Assembly: GCA_014898415.1 (NCBI GenBank)
Contig: RCTD01000022.1
Span: 992,001-1,056,000, forward strand
Source: Stromatinia cepivora
Taxonomy: Eukaryota > Ascomycota > Leotiomycetes > Helotiales > Sclerotiniaceae
Direction: 5' to 3'
Length of the DNA stretch: 64,000 nt
The notes under the pieces were generated by a model. The model made no database searches. It was not told the origin of the DNA and saw only the letters and a list, made by a program, of their open reading frames with translations. Every line of letters starts with the position of its first letter. Positions within the stretch are counted from its first letter, which is position 1. The position numbers were made by a program, and so were the translations under genes. Positions 34,558 to 46,043 of this stretch are shown here, one piece after another.

Positions 34558-35353
34558 ATCATGATCAGTGTAACGATCCTATTTAAATCATCATCGACAG
34601 CATTTACAAACTTAGAATTCGCATTCTACTTGCAACAACCTTTCAACATCTTAACCATGTGAGGTGTGGTACAGAAAACTATTCCACTAGTTCACTATAC
34701 TATTGTTTGACACGCTTCGCTTTCGAAAGGGGATGAATTGACCCCTCTATATATTATCAACGGGAAGAGAGTTCAGTATTACAAGACTGAGGGAAAAGGT
34801 CGAAAAGTGAATAGCAAAGCCGCAAATATAATCATACGAAAATAAAATAGTGATTTCATACTCAGATCACGATTCCAATAAACACGATTCAATGAACTTC
34901 AAGCTTTTGAACGCAGTCAAGTTCTGCACTCTTATATATTAATAAACAAAGTTCACACCACCATCTCCGCACATACACCGTAGGAAAACATACTGGTACG
35001 CGCAAGGCTATTGCTGCGGGTGTGCTTCTTTAAATAGTGGCTACCAGTTTCCAATCTGATATTCTGCAGCTTGGAGAGCTATTCATATTGTGCAAGTGCA
35101 GGTAAATTCCTCACGTATCATCACTACCAAGTCCAAAACGTCGCTAACTCATGCTTCTCGCTATCATTCTAAGTACTATCGTTACTTTAACGAAGGGAAG
35201 TGTGAAGTTCCCAAATAGGAAATTAAGTAATAACCCACTCATCCAGATGATGCGAACACCAGCATTTTGGTTCCCTCTAGGTTGTAGCATTCCTTAACAT
35301 GTCTCTCTGCCACAGCACTCATGAAATCCAGGGAATAAATACCCAGCCCCTCC

Positions 35354-35354
<1 letters not shown>

Positions 35355-35388
<34 letters not shown>
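35355..35388. repeat. Homopolymer run of 34 C
   Basis: Uninterrupted C from 35355 to 35388. It yields poly-Gly in a minus-strand ORF that I do not accept as a gene. Run length is likely unstable in the genome and in sequencing. Confidence 0.95.
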
Positions 35389-35389
<1 letters not shown>

Positions 35390-35509
35390 AACTCACCAGG
35401 TAGGTAATTTCGTAAAGAGTCAACAAAATTCACTTTCCTGGTCCCCTTCGAAGAACCCATCATAGTGCATGCACTAGCGTACCTTCCTAAAGTATATTTC
35501 ATGCGCTTG

Positions 35510-36690
35510 TAAATCATTGGTTCTTTAGAAATCTATCTCTTTGCGCTCGAGATTCTATTGGTTTTCTCAAGATGATGATGTCAATTTCGAGATTGGTCAG
35601 ATGTGCAACAAAATAACGTAGAAGACCCAGATCACGATCCAGATCTTTCGATGCACTTGAAGCTAAAGAATACCGGAGACTTAGTGAATGATAACTAACA
35701 TCGAATCTTTCGATTGCCGCCACCAACGCCCGTTGTTAGAACAAGATTATGCCCTGGTGCCGAATCGGGATGCAGATATAGTGGACATTCTCGAATTCCA
35801 TAAATGCGCTCGTCAAGCCATTGGTAGGCTTCAGGACTGCCTACCTGCGCTCAGAACTTCATTGGCTCTCTGAAAATGATCATGTCAAATTCAAGAATGG
35901 ATCAAATTTTCAGATATGCAACAATTGCGATTCCTCAACCACGAGGAGATCTAGATCCTGCCTTGATCTGGCACGATACGTGTAAAGATGAAGAGTACTT
36001 AGCAGATCTAACCATTCACGAGATTCTGCATCTGCTGCTATATAAATCTATCTGATGCCAGTGCGGTAGCGTGGTCGAATACCGACACTAGTCCCTCTAG
36101 TCCTCATCCTTATTCACCCACTACTAAATATGAACCCTAACTAGCTTTCCCGGTTAGAAATTGCGCTCGAGGATCTATTGGTTCCTTAGAGGACAAAATC
36201 TTTGCGCTCGTGAATCTATTGGTTTCCCAGGCTGCTTACGTCAAATTCAAGAATGGATCAAATTCTTAGATGTGCAACAAATCGTTTCCCAAAGGCCGGA
36301 TTTGAGACTATTCACTTTCTTTTATGGACACCCACGAGTAATTTGTCCATTTATAGTTCCATCATCGGACTAAAATTCACCCAAACATGGAATATTCCCG
36401 CCACTATGCGGATCAGAACTTAGCAGTTGTCCTAGGGTAGAGAGGTCTTCAATCGTTTGCGCTTGCAAATTTATTGGTTCTTTGGGAACTTCTCCCTTTG
36501 CGCTCGTAATTTTACTGGCTCTTTCAGCTTGCTTACGTCAAATTCGAGAATGGATCAAATTTGTAGATGTGCAACAAATTTTCCGTTTCGGATTTTTAGA
36601 CCATGGATTATTCACTCTAGTCACAACCGTTTATCGATCCGCTTTAGTTCACGCGACGATATAGCCTCCTCTATGGAAATACTTGCGTTT
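35510..36690 (-). repeat. Tandem array of about four diverged, broken gene-fragment copies
   Basis: A segment near 35535-35605 recurs near 35845-35920, 36205-36285 and 36495-36580, spacing about 290-365 bp. Shared plus-strand words include GCGCTCG, ATTGGTT, CTTACGTCAAATTC, GAATGGATCAAATT and AGATGTGCAACAA. On the minus strand the best-preserved copy (ORF 35726-35514) reads YSLASSASKDLDRDLGLLRY, then FVAHLTNLEIDIIILRKP, IESRAQRDRF and LKNQ-stop. Equivalent scraps elsewhere are IVAYLK..ILEFDMIIFREP in the second copy, KPIDSRAQR in the third and KEPVKLRAQREKFPKNQ in the fourth. Leu spacing recalls leucine-rich repeats. It reads as a tandemly duplicated gene or exon, later broken by indels and stops. 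Family unknown. Confidence 0.55.
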
Positions 36691-36740
36691 CTGTAGCCAT
36701 CTCCAGCCCCAATTACTCTGCCATTATCAAATAAGACTTC

Positions 36741-37501
36741 TTGGACATGCAAAAGCTTATTTAACTGGAAGCAAGTCCTTCTCACAGTATACTTCAAGTA
36801 TCATGCTCTCAGCAAAATGATTACCAAAGAGAGACACATTCGAAAAATGCAACATATTTGAAAACCAAAAAAATACAAAATATACTCCCATCATGACGTC
36901 ATCACTATAGACCCCAATACCAAACCCCATCACCACCTAACATTTCACTTATCCTCAAAACAATTCGAATCAAAGCTTCCACAACAAAAACAACTCTTCT
37001 CATCCTCCCTACACAATAAAAAAATGAGTCATGCACCCACAACCCTCCCTCCTCATTCCCAAAAGCCCAACCAACATCCTCACAACCTCAAACCAACCTC
37101 AGAACCCACAAAACCAGCCCAAAACCCAACCTCATATAAACATTCTTTTCTCTACACCATTAAGATGCGCATTCAAAGCGCACAACAGCGCACTAATTTT
37201 TGTTTCTTTATTCCAACGGGGAGTATTTATTTTTCGCGTTCAAATATTGGCCAATGAGAAGACGTGCGCACTTTTTATGATGTGCAACATTATTTATGGT
37301 GGGGAGGGGTCACATGATCATTTTTGATATTTTGATACTTGTTGCTGCTCACACAATTTTTGTTTTGCAAAAAGGGGGTTGAGGTACTGCAGATTCGTGC
37401 AAGATTTGATTTGGAATAAACTATAGGCACATTCGTTATACTGCCAGATAAGGTTAACACAGAGAGGAGTTTATATATGTAGTCGATTTCTAATTACCTA
37501 G
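36741..37501. other. Intergenic before the Tc1/mariner element
   Basis: A CA-rich, Pro/His/Asn-coding low-complexity ORF at 37024-37257 is not convincing. Nothing else is seen. Confidence 0.4.
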
Positions 37502-37503
37502 TA

Positions 37504-38882
37504 CAGTAACCGTGCACTTATATTACCCCAAAACCTTAAAAACGCGTAAATTTCGCGAATTGAATTTCAACTCTCTTTATTATTTATTCATCAATAGTAT
37601 CACAATATATTCCCAGAACCTTAAATATTGAAAGGGAGTTAATTTTTAAGTATCTTATTCTATATTTATATAGCAAAATTATTGGCAAAGTTTCTAATGG
37701 TTCTAATCCTTATTATATTGCAATTAATCTTAATCTCGAAATACGAACCGTTTACTATATTTTACAATAAGATGTATTATACAATGAAGGAATGAATCTA
37801 TTTTGTATTCTTTGAACTAGATTTTATACAGAAAGAGAAGAACGTATGCTAGTTCGATATGTTCGATTATATCCAAAATCAATTTATACACAAACAAAAA
37901 CAGCTGTAAGCCTTAAATATAGTACCTTTACTATTAAGAAGATTTTAAAGATCTATGGAATCATCAATTGGAAATGTAAAAAGCGGCCGGAATTTACCCA
38001 GGTATATATATTCAAGTGGCTTGTATGGTGCCTAATATATAGGGGGTTGATAATGGAGGAATGGGGATTAGTTATATAGAGCGATGAATGCTTTGTAAAG
38101 CAGAGGCGGAGTAAAAGAGGAGAATAGTGTTTTTGTATTTCTGTTCAGAAATGGGAATTTAGAATGGTTCAAATATATAATACGAATAAGAATATGAAAG
38201 TTATGATCTAAGGAGGCTTTTGGAATCTTGAAAGAAACAATCTATATATAATAGATAAAGATTTTGAGAATAAGAAATATAGGTATAATGCCAATTTATA
38301 TTTTAAGGTTCTTAATGTTGAGATAGATCTTGTTTTTGAAAGATTGGATTCAGGGTATGAATTTATATAGGATAATACTTCTATTTATTGTGCCTATAAA
38401 GTATAGGATTGGTTTCAAAAGAAAAGAATCTTAATATTGAAGGATTAGCCTTCTTATTCTTTTGATCTCAATTCTATTAAATATATTTGATAGACTTTAA
38501 AAGTAAGGTTATATGAAATATTTCCTGATATTGTAGTCAACAAAAACGAATCGGAATATACTAGATAAAGATTAAAGAGTTGTTTATAAACAGTTTAGAA
38601 TATATTAAATCAAGAATTATTCGATAAATTAGGAGTAAGTATATTTGATAGAATTGAAATCTGTATTACGGTAAGGGGCTGGTATATAAAATATTGATTA
38701 ATTGTGGAGCGATAAGGATTTGAATTTTTTTTAAGGAATAGTATAGATATAGAACTTCAATATATTCAAATTTTAGATTATAATAATTAATGGTTGATTT
38801 TATAATTAAGTTGAAAGGTAGATGTTGAATATATAAAAAAACTGAAATTAGGTTGTGGGGTAATATAAGTTGACTAGTACTG
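37504..38882 (+). mobile_element. Full-length but RIP-ruined Tc1/mariner transposon (1,379 bp)
   Basis: The ends read inward are CAGTAACCGTGCACTTATAT (left) and CAGTACTAGTCAACTTATAT (right). Both continue TTACCCCA and AACCT, and TA lies outside each (37502-37503, 38883-38884). The plus strand reads as a Tc1-type transposase with stops: a helix-turn-helix part ending STFTIKKILKIYGIINWKCKKRPE near 37920-37990, then DNTSIYCAYKV-DWFQKKRI near 38371 (family form QDNA.IHTA) and PSYSFDLNSIKYI near 38450 (family form PPYSPDLNPIE). Stops fall where Gln or Trp is expected, for example before DNTSIY and before PSYSF. That is the footprint of C to T and G to A mutation. No active product possible. Confidence 0.85.
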
Positions 38883-38884
38883 TA

Positions 38885-41800
38885 AAGTAATGGATGAATA
38901 AGAGACCATGCCTTGTGTCCAATTTTCAGATTTGCAAGGATGACTTTTAAGAGCGCATTTACTACCTAGTATGCATGGCACGCAATGCTTCGTTGTCACC
39001 CTCGAGGTATGTCTGACTCGTCCGATCTTATTCGGACAGAGTACCTTGCCATCACCCATTATGCTGCGAGGCTCAGACTTTGCACCCAAATGTGCTATGG
39101 ATGGAGTAGTTATTAAAAAACCTATTGAGATATTTGATGGATCGAGGTGTACACCAGGGGAGAACGTGTGTTGAAGCTAGAAAAGTCTGTGGTGGAAGTA
39201 ATGATATTACCGTTCACTATAATTTTGAATTGAACAGGGACAATATTGTGTGACATTGAAACTGAGAGTCCCGCATAAATGAATTGCAGAGGTAAAAATA
39301 GCCAACGAGATTCAGAATGGCAAAAACCAAGTTGCGTCCATGCCCTGGAAAAATCCGTTACAATTTTGTTACTTTGACCGCACCCTTTAAAATGGGTTCA
39401 TAGGTCATAATGAATCAAACAGCCTGCCCACCCAGCTTATACATTCCATCCCCCTCTTCAGACCCCCAAAATGGCAAAAACCTGTCCACGAGAAAAATCC
39501 CTCCGATATGGGATTTTATTTGCTAGCTGCGCCCTGCGATATGGGGACATCACTATCGAATCAAACACCCCACCCACTCTTTCGAGTGGTTACAACGCAG
39601 CGGTCGACCAACTGCGCCAAGGCGACACGATGAGGTGTTTGATGGAGGGAATGTTAAACTTTTGGAATCTATGCTAAGCGGGCGGGTTTTGAGATATAGG
39701 TATACGGCATCTTGATGTCATTTAAAACCACAACGTAGTACTCTTAGTGTGATTCTATTGAGCTATCTTGTTCAATCAAGCACGCCAAAGAGGTAAGAAG
39801 CCCGAAAGTATAAGACGGATTGTAAAGCATTATGAATTTAAGAGAATGGAACAGAGCAGAGACATAAAGAAGGTACTTTGGATAACGCCATTGTCAAGGA
39901 CTTTCTCGTGGATGCGTGCGAAAAAATTGAATGGAAAAAGTGCAGCAATTTACTAATCAAAAAGTATAAGTTCGCATGATCAACTTGAGAGATGTAAGAT
40001 CTCACATCTTCAGTTATTCTCATGCCATTGATGTCAAAAGGTGTGGATCTAAGCAATTTCGTCGCTTAGCGAAGCAGTGGGTGAGGCTCAATAGGATCTC
40101 ATATTCTCGTCCTATCTAAAGTTAGTCAGCCAAGTTCCAGTCAGCTTCGCACTGAAAAATTGCTGTACTTAACCATTCCGATGTGAATCCTGATCGGATT
40201 ATAGGAAGGGCTCTGCACTTAATATCGATAGTAGAAAGGTGTGTATGCGCCACGAGATAGGCTTGGGATTGAGATGTAAAAATCTAGGGATGCAAATGTT
40301 CCCCTCTGTGGGTATAACATCTTGATGATACTTCAACTATGAATAACTTCAACCACCGGACACTTTGAGGGAATTGAGCTATGAATAGTATGGATATGGA
40401 TACGGCTTCTGGTAAGAATTCGCAAACTTCAGTGGAATACAAAATTAGAAGGGGTGATGGAAAGGCACGTATGATTTGGCATCCACAGATATTTCCGGGC
40501 GCGTTCTGTATATAGAATTATCGGGAGTCAGCGGTAAGAAGCAAAAGGGGTAAGAAACGAATTGCAAGGATTTAGTTGGTAAGATGGACCAGCATCTCCC
40601 AACCCCGCAGATTTGGCAGATATGATAGCCGAATTCTTGGTTGTAAGATCATTTCCCTTCGGGCCTAAAATCCCAGCGCAACCAGGTATGTAGGACGGAG
40701 ATGAAGCTAAATTAGAACCTCGTTCATGGCCCGTTTACCATTAACCTGTTTCCTTTCGACATGGTGGGATTGTATTGAAACGAACGAGTACGCAGAAATA
40801 AACGGGCGGTTAACACATCTATATATATTGTTGGTGTATCAAAAGCTTTTAAACGTTCATTGAGATCTGTTCTGACGGGAAGTGGAGACATATTTAAGTT
40901 CATCACGTGTAATGCAAGACGTTCTTTTTAAAGAAAACGGGTCTCCCAAATCCATTCCCGGGCCGATCTGCCAAGAAAAGCAGAGTTCTGCAAGTCAATC
41001 CTACATGCTGTTGCATCCCGAGGTTGTGATATGAACATGGATCGGCGGTGATAGAGTACAACACACATGATGGGAAGGTCGTACATACTGGATAACGAAC
41101 TTTAATCGTATTCATGGTCTTCTAGGATATGTACCCTACCTCAGGTCCTTAACCTTACTATATGAAGAAGGTGGGCTTGATATCAATACATCCTACTAAC
41201 CATTTAAGAAACGCCTCTGAACGCATTCAAGAACAATTACCAGGTCATATTGTCCAGGGCCACGCAAAGTAACCATGGATAAAACGAAGGCCCATATCAT
41301 GCAGGCTTCATACATATTGATATGGTGAGAAGAACTTTTTCTAATTTGAGATACATCCTTCTTCATTAACTTCGATTATCAAAGTACGTGGTACAAGTAT
41401 TGATAAAAGTACATTATTTTATGCTGTGAATAGATCAATAGTGTAACCCAAATAAGAGGATTTATTTCAGCCCTTTTTCATAGATTGAAGCTTAGACTTT
41501 CCAAACTGCTAGGTCGGGTAGATATGATATTCCAGGACTTCAATATGTATGGTAAGAACATGTGTTACACGACATCGGACATCGATCAAACTTTGCACTT
41601 CATGCTTCACTTCTCTACTTGTTACTAGTAGATCCACAACTTGTTCATGCGCTCGTACTATCGCTCGCTCGTACAATACCTAGTAGGTACAGTACCTAAG
41701 TCTTTCCACCCAAACTTTCAAGGTCGGCTGCAAAGTAGAATGCCGGATGTGGAACCCTGAAGAGAAAAAACGGAGACGGTAAACTTATATGGGTATGGCT

Positions 41801-42427
41801 TCATCTACTTTTCATCTGATTAATGTGCGAATCTGTTAATCATCCTATCAAATTCACGAAGAAGGGAATCTTAAGCCGACAATTTAATTCTTATTTTCAA
41901 ATTATTGAAACTCGTTACGAAATTTATCAAAGCATCAAGGGTTTGATCATCGACATGTCAAATTTGGACATTTTACCCCTACATGGTACATTCACATTCA
42001 CTTACGACAAAGCCTCTTGCTATCAGTGAAATAAAATCTTGCACTCGTTCATTACTTATTATTTCCAGGCGACACCATTAAAAAAAAGGAAATACATACT
42101 AGGTATGTAGAACAATAACTGTTAGGAAAATAACTTTTGGTACTTTGAAATGAAGACAAGAGTGATTGTATTTTTATATCTAATATATAATATAATTTAT
42201 TATCACATTTTGTTTGCTACCTTCTCATAGTTATTTTGATACGAGTATACCTAGTTACCGAAGTAAATCTGCATCATCTTTGTTCTCGACCTCACAAGGA
42301 TAGTTTCAAGAATCATCTTTTTTTTTTGACATCGGATCCACAGCTTTCCGCTTTCTATTCAAACCTTCACTTCACTCTATTCCAAGTTCTACTTAGTTCT
42401 TTCAATTCATACCGCACTACATACGAT
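38885..42427. other. Gene desert before the Zn2Cys6 gene
   Basis: No gene recognised. It holds a diverged duplication (39316-39435 and 39470-39580) and a tRNA-like scrap (about 39585-39632, minus), described under findings. The last 400 bp should include the promoter of the transcription factor gene. Confidence 0.4.
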
Positions 42428-42486
42428 ATTACAATATTACAATACTACAATATTACGATATTACAATACTACAATACTACAATACT
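42428..42486. repeat. 8-bp microsatellite in the leader of the Zn2Cys6 gene
   Basis: Seven units of ATTACAAT, ACTACAAT or ATTACGAT followed by a partial one. It lies 168-226 bp before the start codon of the transcription factor gene. Confidence 0.85.
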
Positions 42487-42653
42487 GACTAAAACTCGAC
42501 ATTGATTTCTACTGTGGCATTCTTTCGAATTCCATCTGTATAATATCATTCATTACTTCCAACTTCAAAAATACCTTGTCGCCGGCCAATGTTATTGGGA
42601 ATACGGAAATATAACAAGAGAATCTTCTGCGAAGGTTCGCAATATACTCAATC

Positions 42654-44976
42654 GTGGCGGCATACAATCAGCCTTATCTTGCGCCAGGATTTGATCTGGA
42701 TTATCAATATCTTCAACCAAACCCGTCACCATTATATTCGGGCTCTGCCAGTACCATATCGGATTTGACTATCATCAGCGATCAACAATACGCTTCACCA
42801 AATTATCCCATTGGCGACAACAGTCCCAGACCTACAAAACGTCAGAAGATTGATGGGAAGCCTTGGCGGATTAAAATTCGAGCGAATATAAATAATCAGA
42901 TGCCAGGAAATGATGGGTCTTCCGCAACTACTGCGGAGGCTTCTACGGCCGCTGCAAATAAACCAAAAAGAGTACGAACAGGATGTTTGACATGCAGAGA
43001 AAGACATTTGAAATGTGATGAGGGATTACCAAATTGTCTAAATTGCCGGAAATCAAGTAGGGAATGCAAGAGAGGGGTACGGTTAAATTTTATTGATACT
43101 CAGATCAAATCACCACCAATGATCCCTCCTACAGCAGATTGGTCAGGTTAGTAGTTTAAAGGCTCTTTTTCACTATGTATTTACTCACAAATTTTCAGTC
43201 CAATTCCAGGATGAGTCCCGCGAAATAGCTTCAGAATATAAGGGCGGCTTAAGTCGATATGCTCACATCGATCAAACGATTACTCCTCCTCGAGATCCAC
43301 CCGCCGAGTATCCTATGAGACCCTTGGTCATTGATCCTATGATGCAAGAGAATGCACTACCACCAATACAAACTACAGGTCCTTTCATGGAAAACAATCT
43401 TGGGGTTAAGCAAGAGATGGCACATTCAGCACATTCTAGGCAAACAAGTCGACATTTATCTCATGCCGGGAGTGAGGGTTCTAGTTATTTGACCGCGCCG
43501 ACTGCATATAGTACTTCCGAACAAATCATCACACCACCTAATGAAACTCGAGATTATCTTACCACACCCGAAGAAGTTTTATTTATGCAAGTTTTCGTTG
43601 AAGAGGTTGGATTATGGATGGATAGTATGGATCCGATGAAGCACTTTTCCAGGATATTACCGTTCCATTCCTTGGGGGAGCCTATGCTTCTCAATGCTTT
43701 CCTAGCATGTGGAGCTCGACATTTGACTCTTGTCAATCCTATTTACCAGGAGGACAAAGCATTATATTATTACGATACAGCCACTACTCAATTGTTAAGA
43801 TCGTTACAAAATCCCGATCGAGATACTGTCATTTGTGCAACTACAGCTGTCATTCTTAACGTTTACGAGATCATGTCCGAAAAAGCGATGCAACGTATGA
43901 ACCATATAGCTGGAGCACGAGCCTTGATCAAGGAATGTGGATGGAATGCACGAAGTACTGGTGTAGGGGCTGCATGCTTTTGGCTTAATGTTGGCATGGA
44001 ATTGCTCAGCTGTCTTCACTTCAATTGGCAAGTAGCTTGGGAACCGGATCAATGGGGAGTTGATATGGACTTCTCAAGGGAATTGGAAGTTGGACGTGAG
44101 GAAGTCTGGGTTCATCGAATGTTATACATCATTGGTAAAATTGCAAACTTCAGAGCCTCTATTCCACGATTTCAGGAGGCTTCACCACACGATGAGCAAA
44201 TTCGAATGCAATCTAGGTATGCGGAGTGGCAAAGGTTAAAGAATCTTTGTGATAGCTGGAATAGTAGTATACCTCGGACTATGCACCCGATGGCTTATTT
44301 GTATCCGTCACAGACCACTTCGAAATCCGCCTTCCCGGAAGTCTGGTGAGTATTTATTTATTAGGTTGGGCGTACAAAGTAACCATACTAATCTAAGAAC
44401 TGCAGGCTTCTCAAGCGTGCCACAATCGTTGGTAGATTGTTCTACCACACAGCAATGTGCCTTCTCCCTCAAATCAATCCGTTATTGAGCCCACAAAATG
44501 AAGAGATGCACGAAATGCAACAAACTCATTCTCATTCTATATGTGGCATTGTGGCACATGTCAAGGATAGAGGAGTGGCTAGTGTAGCACTTCGTTCTTT
44601 GGCTATCGCTGCTGAATGTTTAGTTGTTCGACGTGAACAAGAAGAAGTACTGGATATATTTGAAAAAATCAGAAAAGAGACTGGTTGGAGAGTGGGATTC
44701 CTAAATAAAGAACTCAAATCGAAGTGGGGTTGGCCAGATGAAGCGGCACAGCAACAACAAATGATGTCGCAATCGAATTCCTTGTCACAATTCTTCCCTT
44801 CTAATACACAAGCAGCAACCTCAAATTTACCACCTGCACCACCAAGGCCATCCATCCCCAGTGGCATTTTGAATCCTCTTCTGAAAACTGCGGATTTCTC
44901 CCTACCAAATCATCCATATCAACAATATTATCAACCACCAAACACAACCAATCAATTTACTCATACATATCTTTGA
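42654..44976 (+). CDS. Zn2Cys6 transcription factor
   Basis: Nuclear DNA-binding regulator of the fungal Gal4-type family. Exons are 42654-43146, 43199-44345 and 44406-44976; introns of 52 and 60 bp have GT-AG ends, and the lengths join to 737 codons (736 aa). The zinc cluster is [17 protein letters not shown](4)[14 protein letters not shown] near residues 108-141, preceded by a basic KRQK and KPKRVR stretch. The second half matches the fungal transcription factor middle domain (PF11951-like): [56 protein letters not shown] and [19 protein letters not shown] Gln/Pro-rich tail follows. That middle part recalls a group that includes Aspergillus OefC, a developmental regulator, but I give this as recollection only. 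The start codon is the first ATG of the frame. Target genes are unknown. Confidence 0.88.
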
Positions 44977-46043
44977 TTACTGTACCTTATATTTCAGACG
45001 ACCGTCTTACTTCCATCGTTCACTGCTCATTGACGAATCCACCTGGAAAGCCTATTGAAATGATACTCGGGAGGACAAAACCGGAAGAAATTAACTTTAC
45101 ATATAAAGTAAACGGCACAAAAATGACAACTTAGCGTTACGAATTGGGACATCCAGGTCAAATAGGCGTTTAAGGAATAAATGATCAACAATAGGTGGGT
45201 GGCTCGATAGAGTCTTGTTCTTGAACATAAAACCTTGGAGTTGGGAAGGAAGGAGGTTTTTGTCCAGCGTTGTTCTTGTATAGTGTAGTATCATAAAGCA
45301 GGAAAAGATTGCACGATAGTATATATTATGTTGAATTATATCCCTCAATGTTATCAGCAACGATATTAGAGGAGGTATATCCCATATTTTAGGTCCCTTC
45401 TTGTAAAAGTGATATTCGATTTCATAATATTGATGAGGCCATCACAGTCTCAGTTCGAGTCAAAATTTCACCAAACGATCATCAATCCAAGAAGGATATT
45501 CCACATACAAATAGGTAGGTAGTTAATTCATCAGGAAAAGAACTCCGGTGTTGAAAATTACTTTTCATAAATCACCCAACATTAGTCATCTTAAGTTGAG
45601 ACAGCATCCACCAATCATATCAAATACATGTGATGTCCCCGTGATCTGGACAGCTTTTGTTGCATATCTGAATTTGGGTGCTTCTCTTCAAAACGGTTTG
45701 GAAATGGTTTTAAAATGTTTTGGAAAGATTTTTGTTTTTGATATATGATAGGATTAGTGGGGGATTTCCTACTCCGGCATCTGCTGGTTTTCCTTACAAC
45801 TACATATCTCGAATATCAATTCAAATACTGCGTTCAACAGCAATAAATTTCTTTATTGAAATTTTGAGGGGAAGGAAGAAAGGAGAAATCGTAATTGTGC
45901 TAGGCTCGAGTGATGCTTAGGTAACGAATCTATCTCCCGATCTTGATGACGGTGATCAACAATCTGCTGATATCGAGAAAATCGATCCCACAAAACATAC
46001 GGGTTTCTTTCTCATCTTTGGGCACTTGCGCAGCTTAAACACA
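44977..46043. other. Intergenic between the Zn2Cys6 and asa1 genes
   Basis: No gene recognised. Tandem orientation of both neighbours means it should contain the terminator of the first and the promoter of the second. Confidence 0.4.

Noticed and set aside
35239..35517. 92-codon minus-strand ORF with a poly-Gly stretch
   Set aside because: The Gly run is only the 34-base C homopolymer; the frame depends on its uncertain length.
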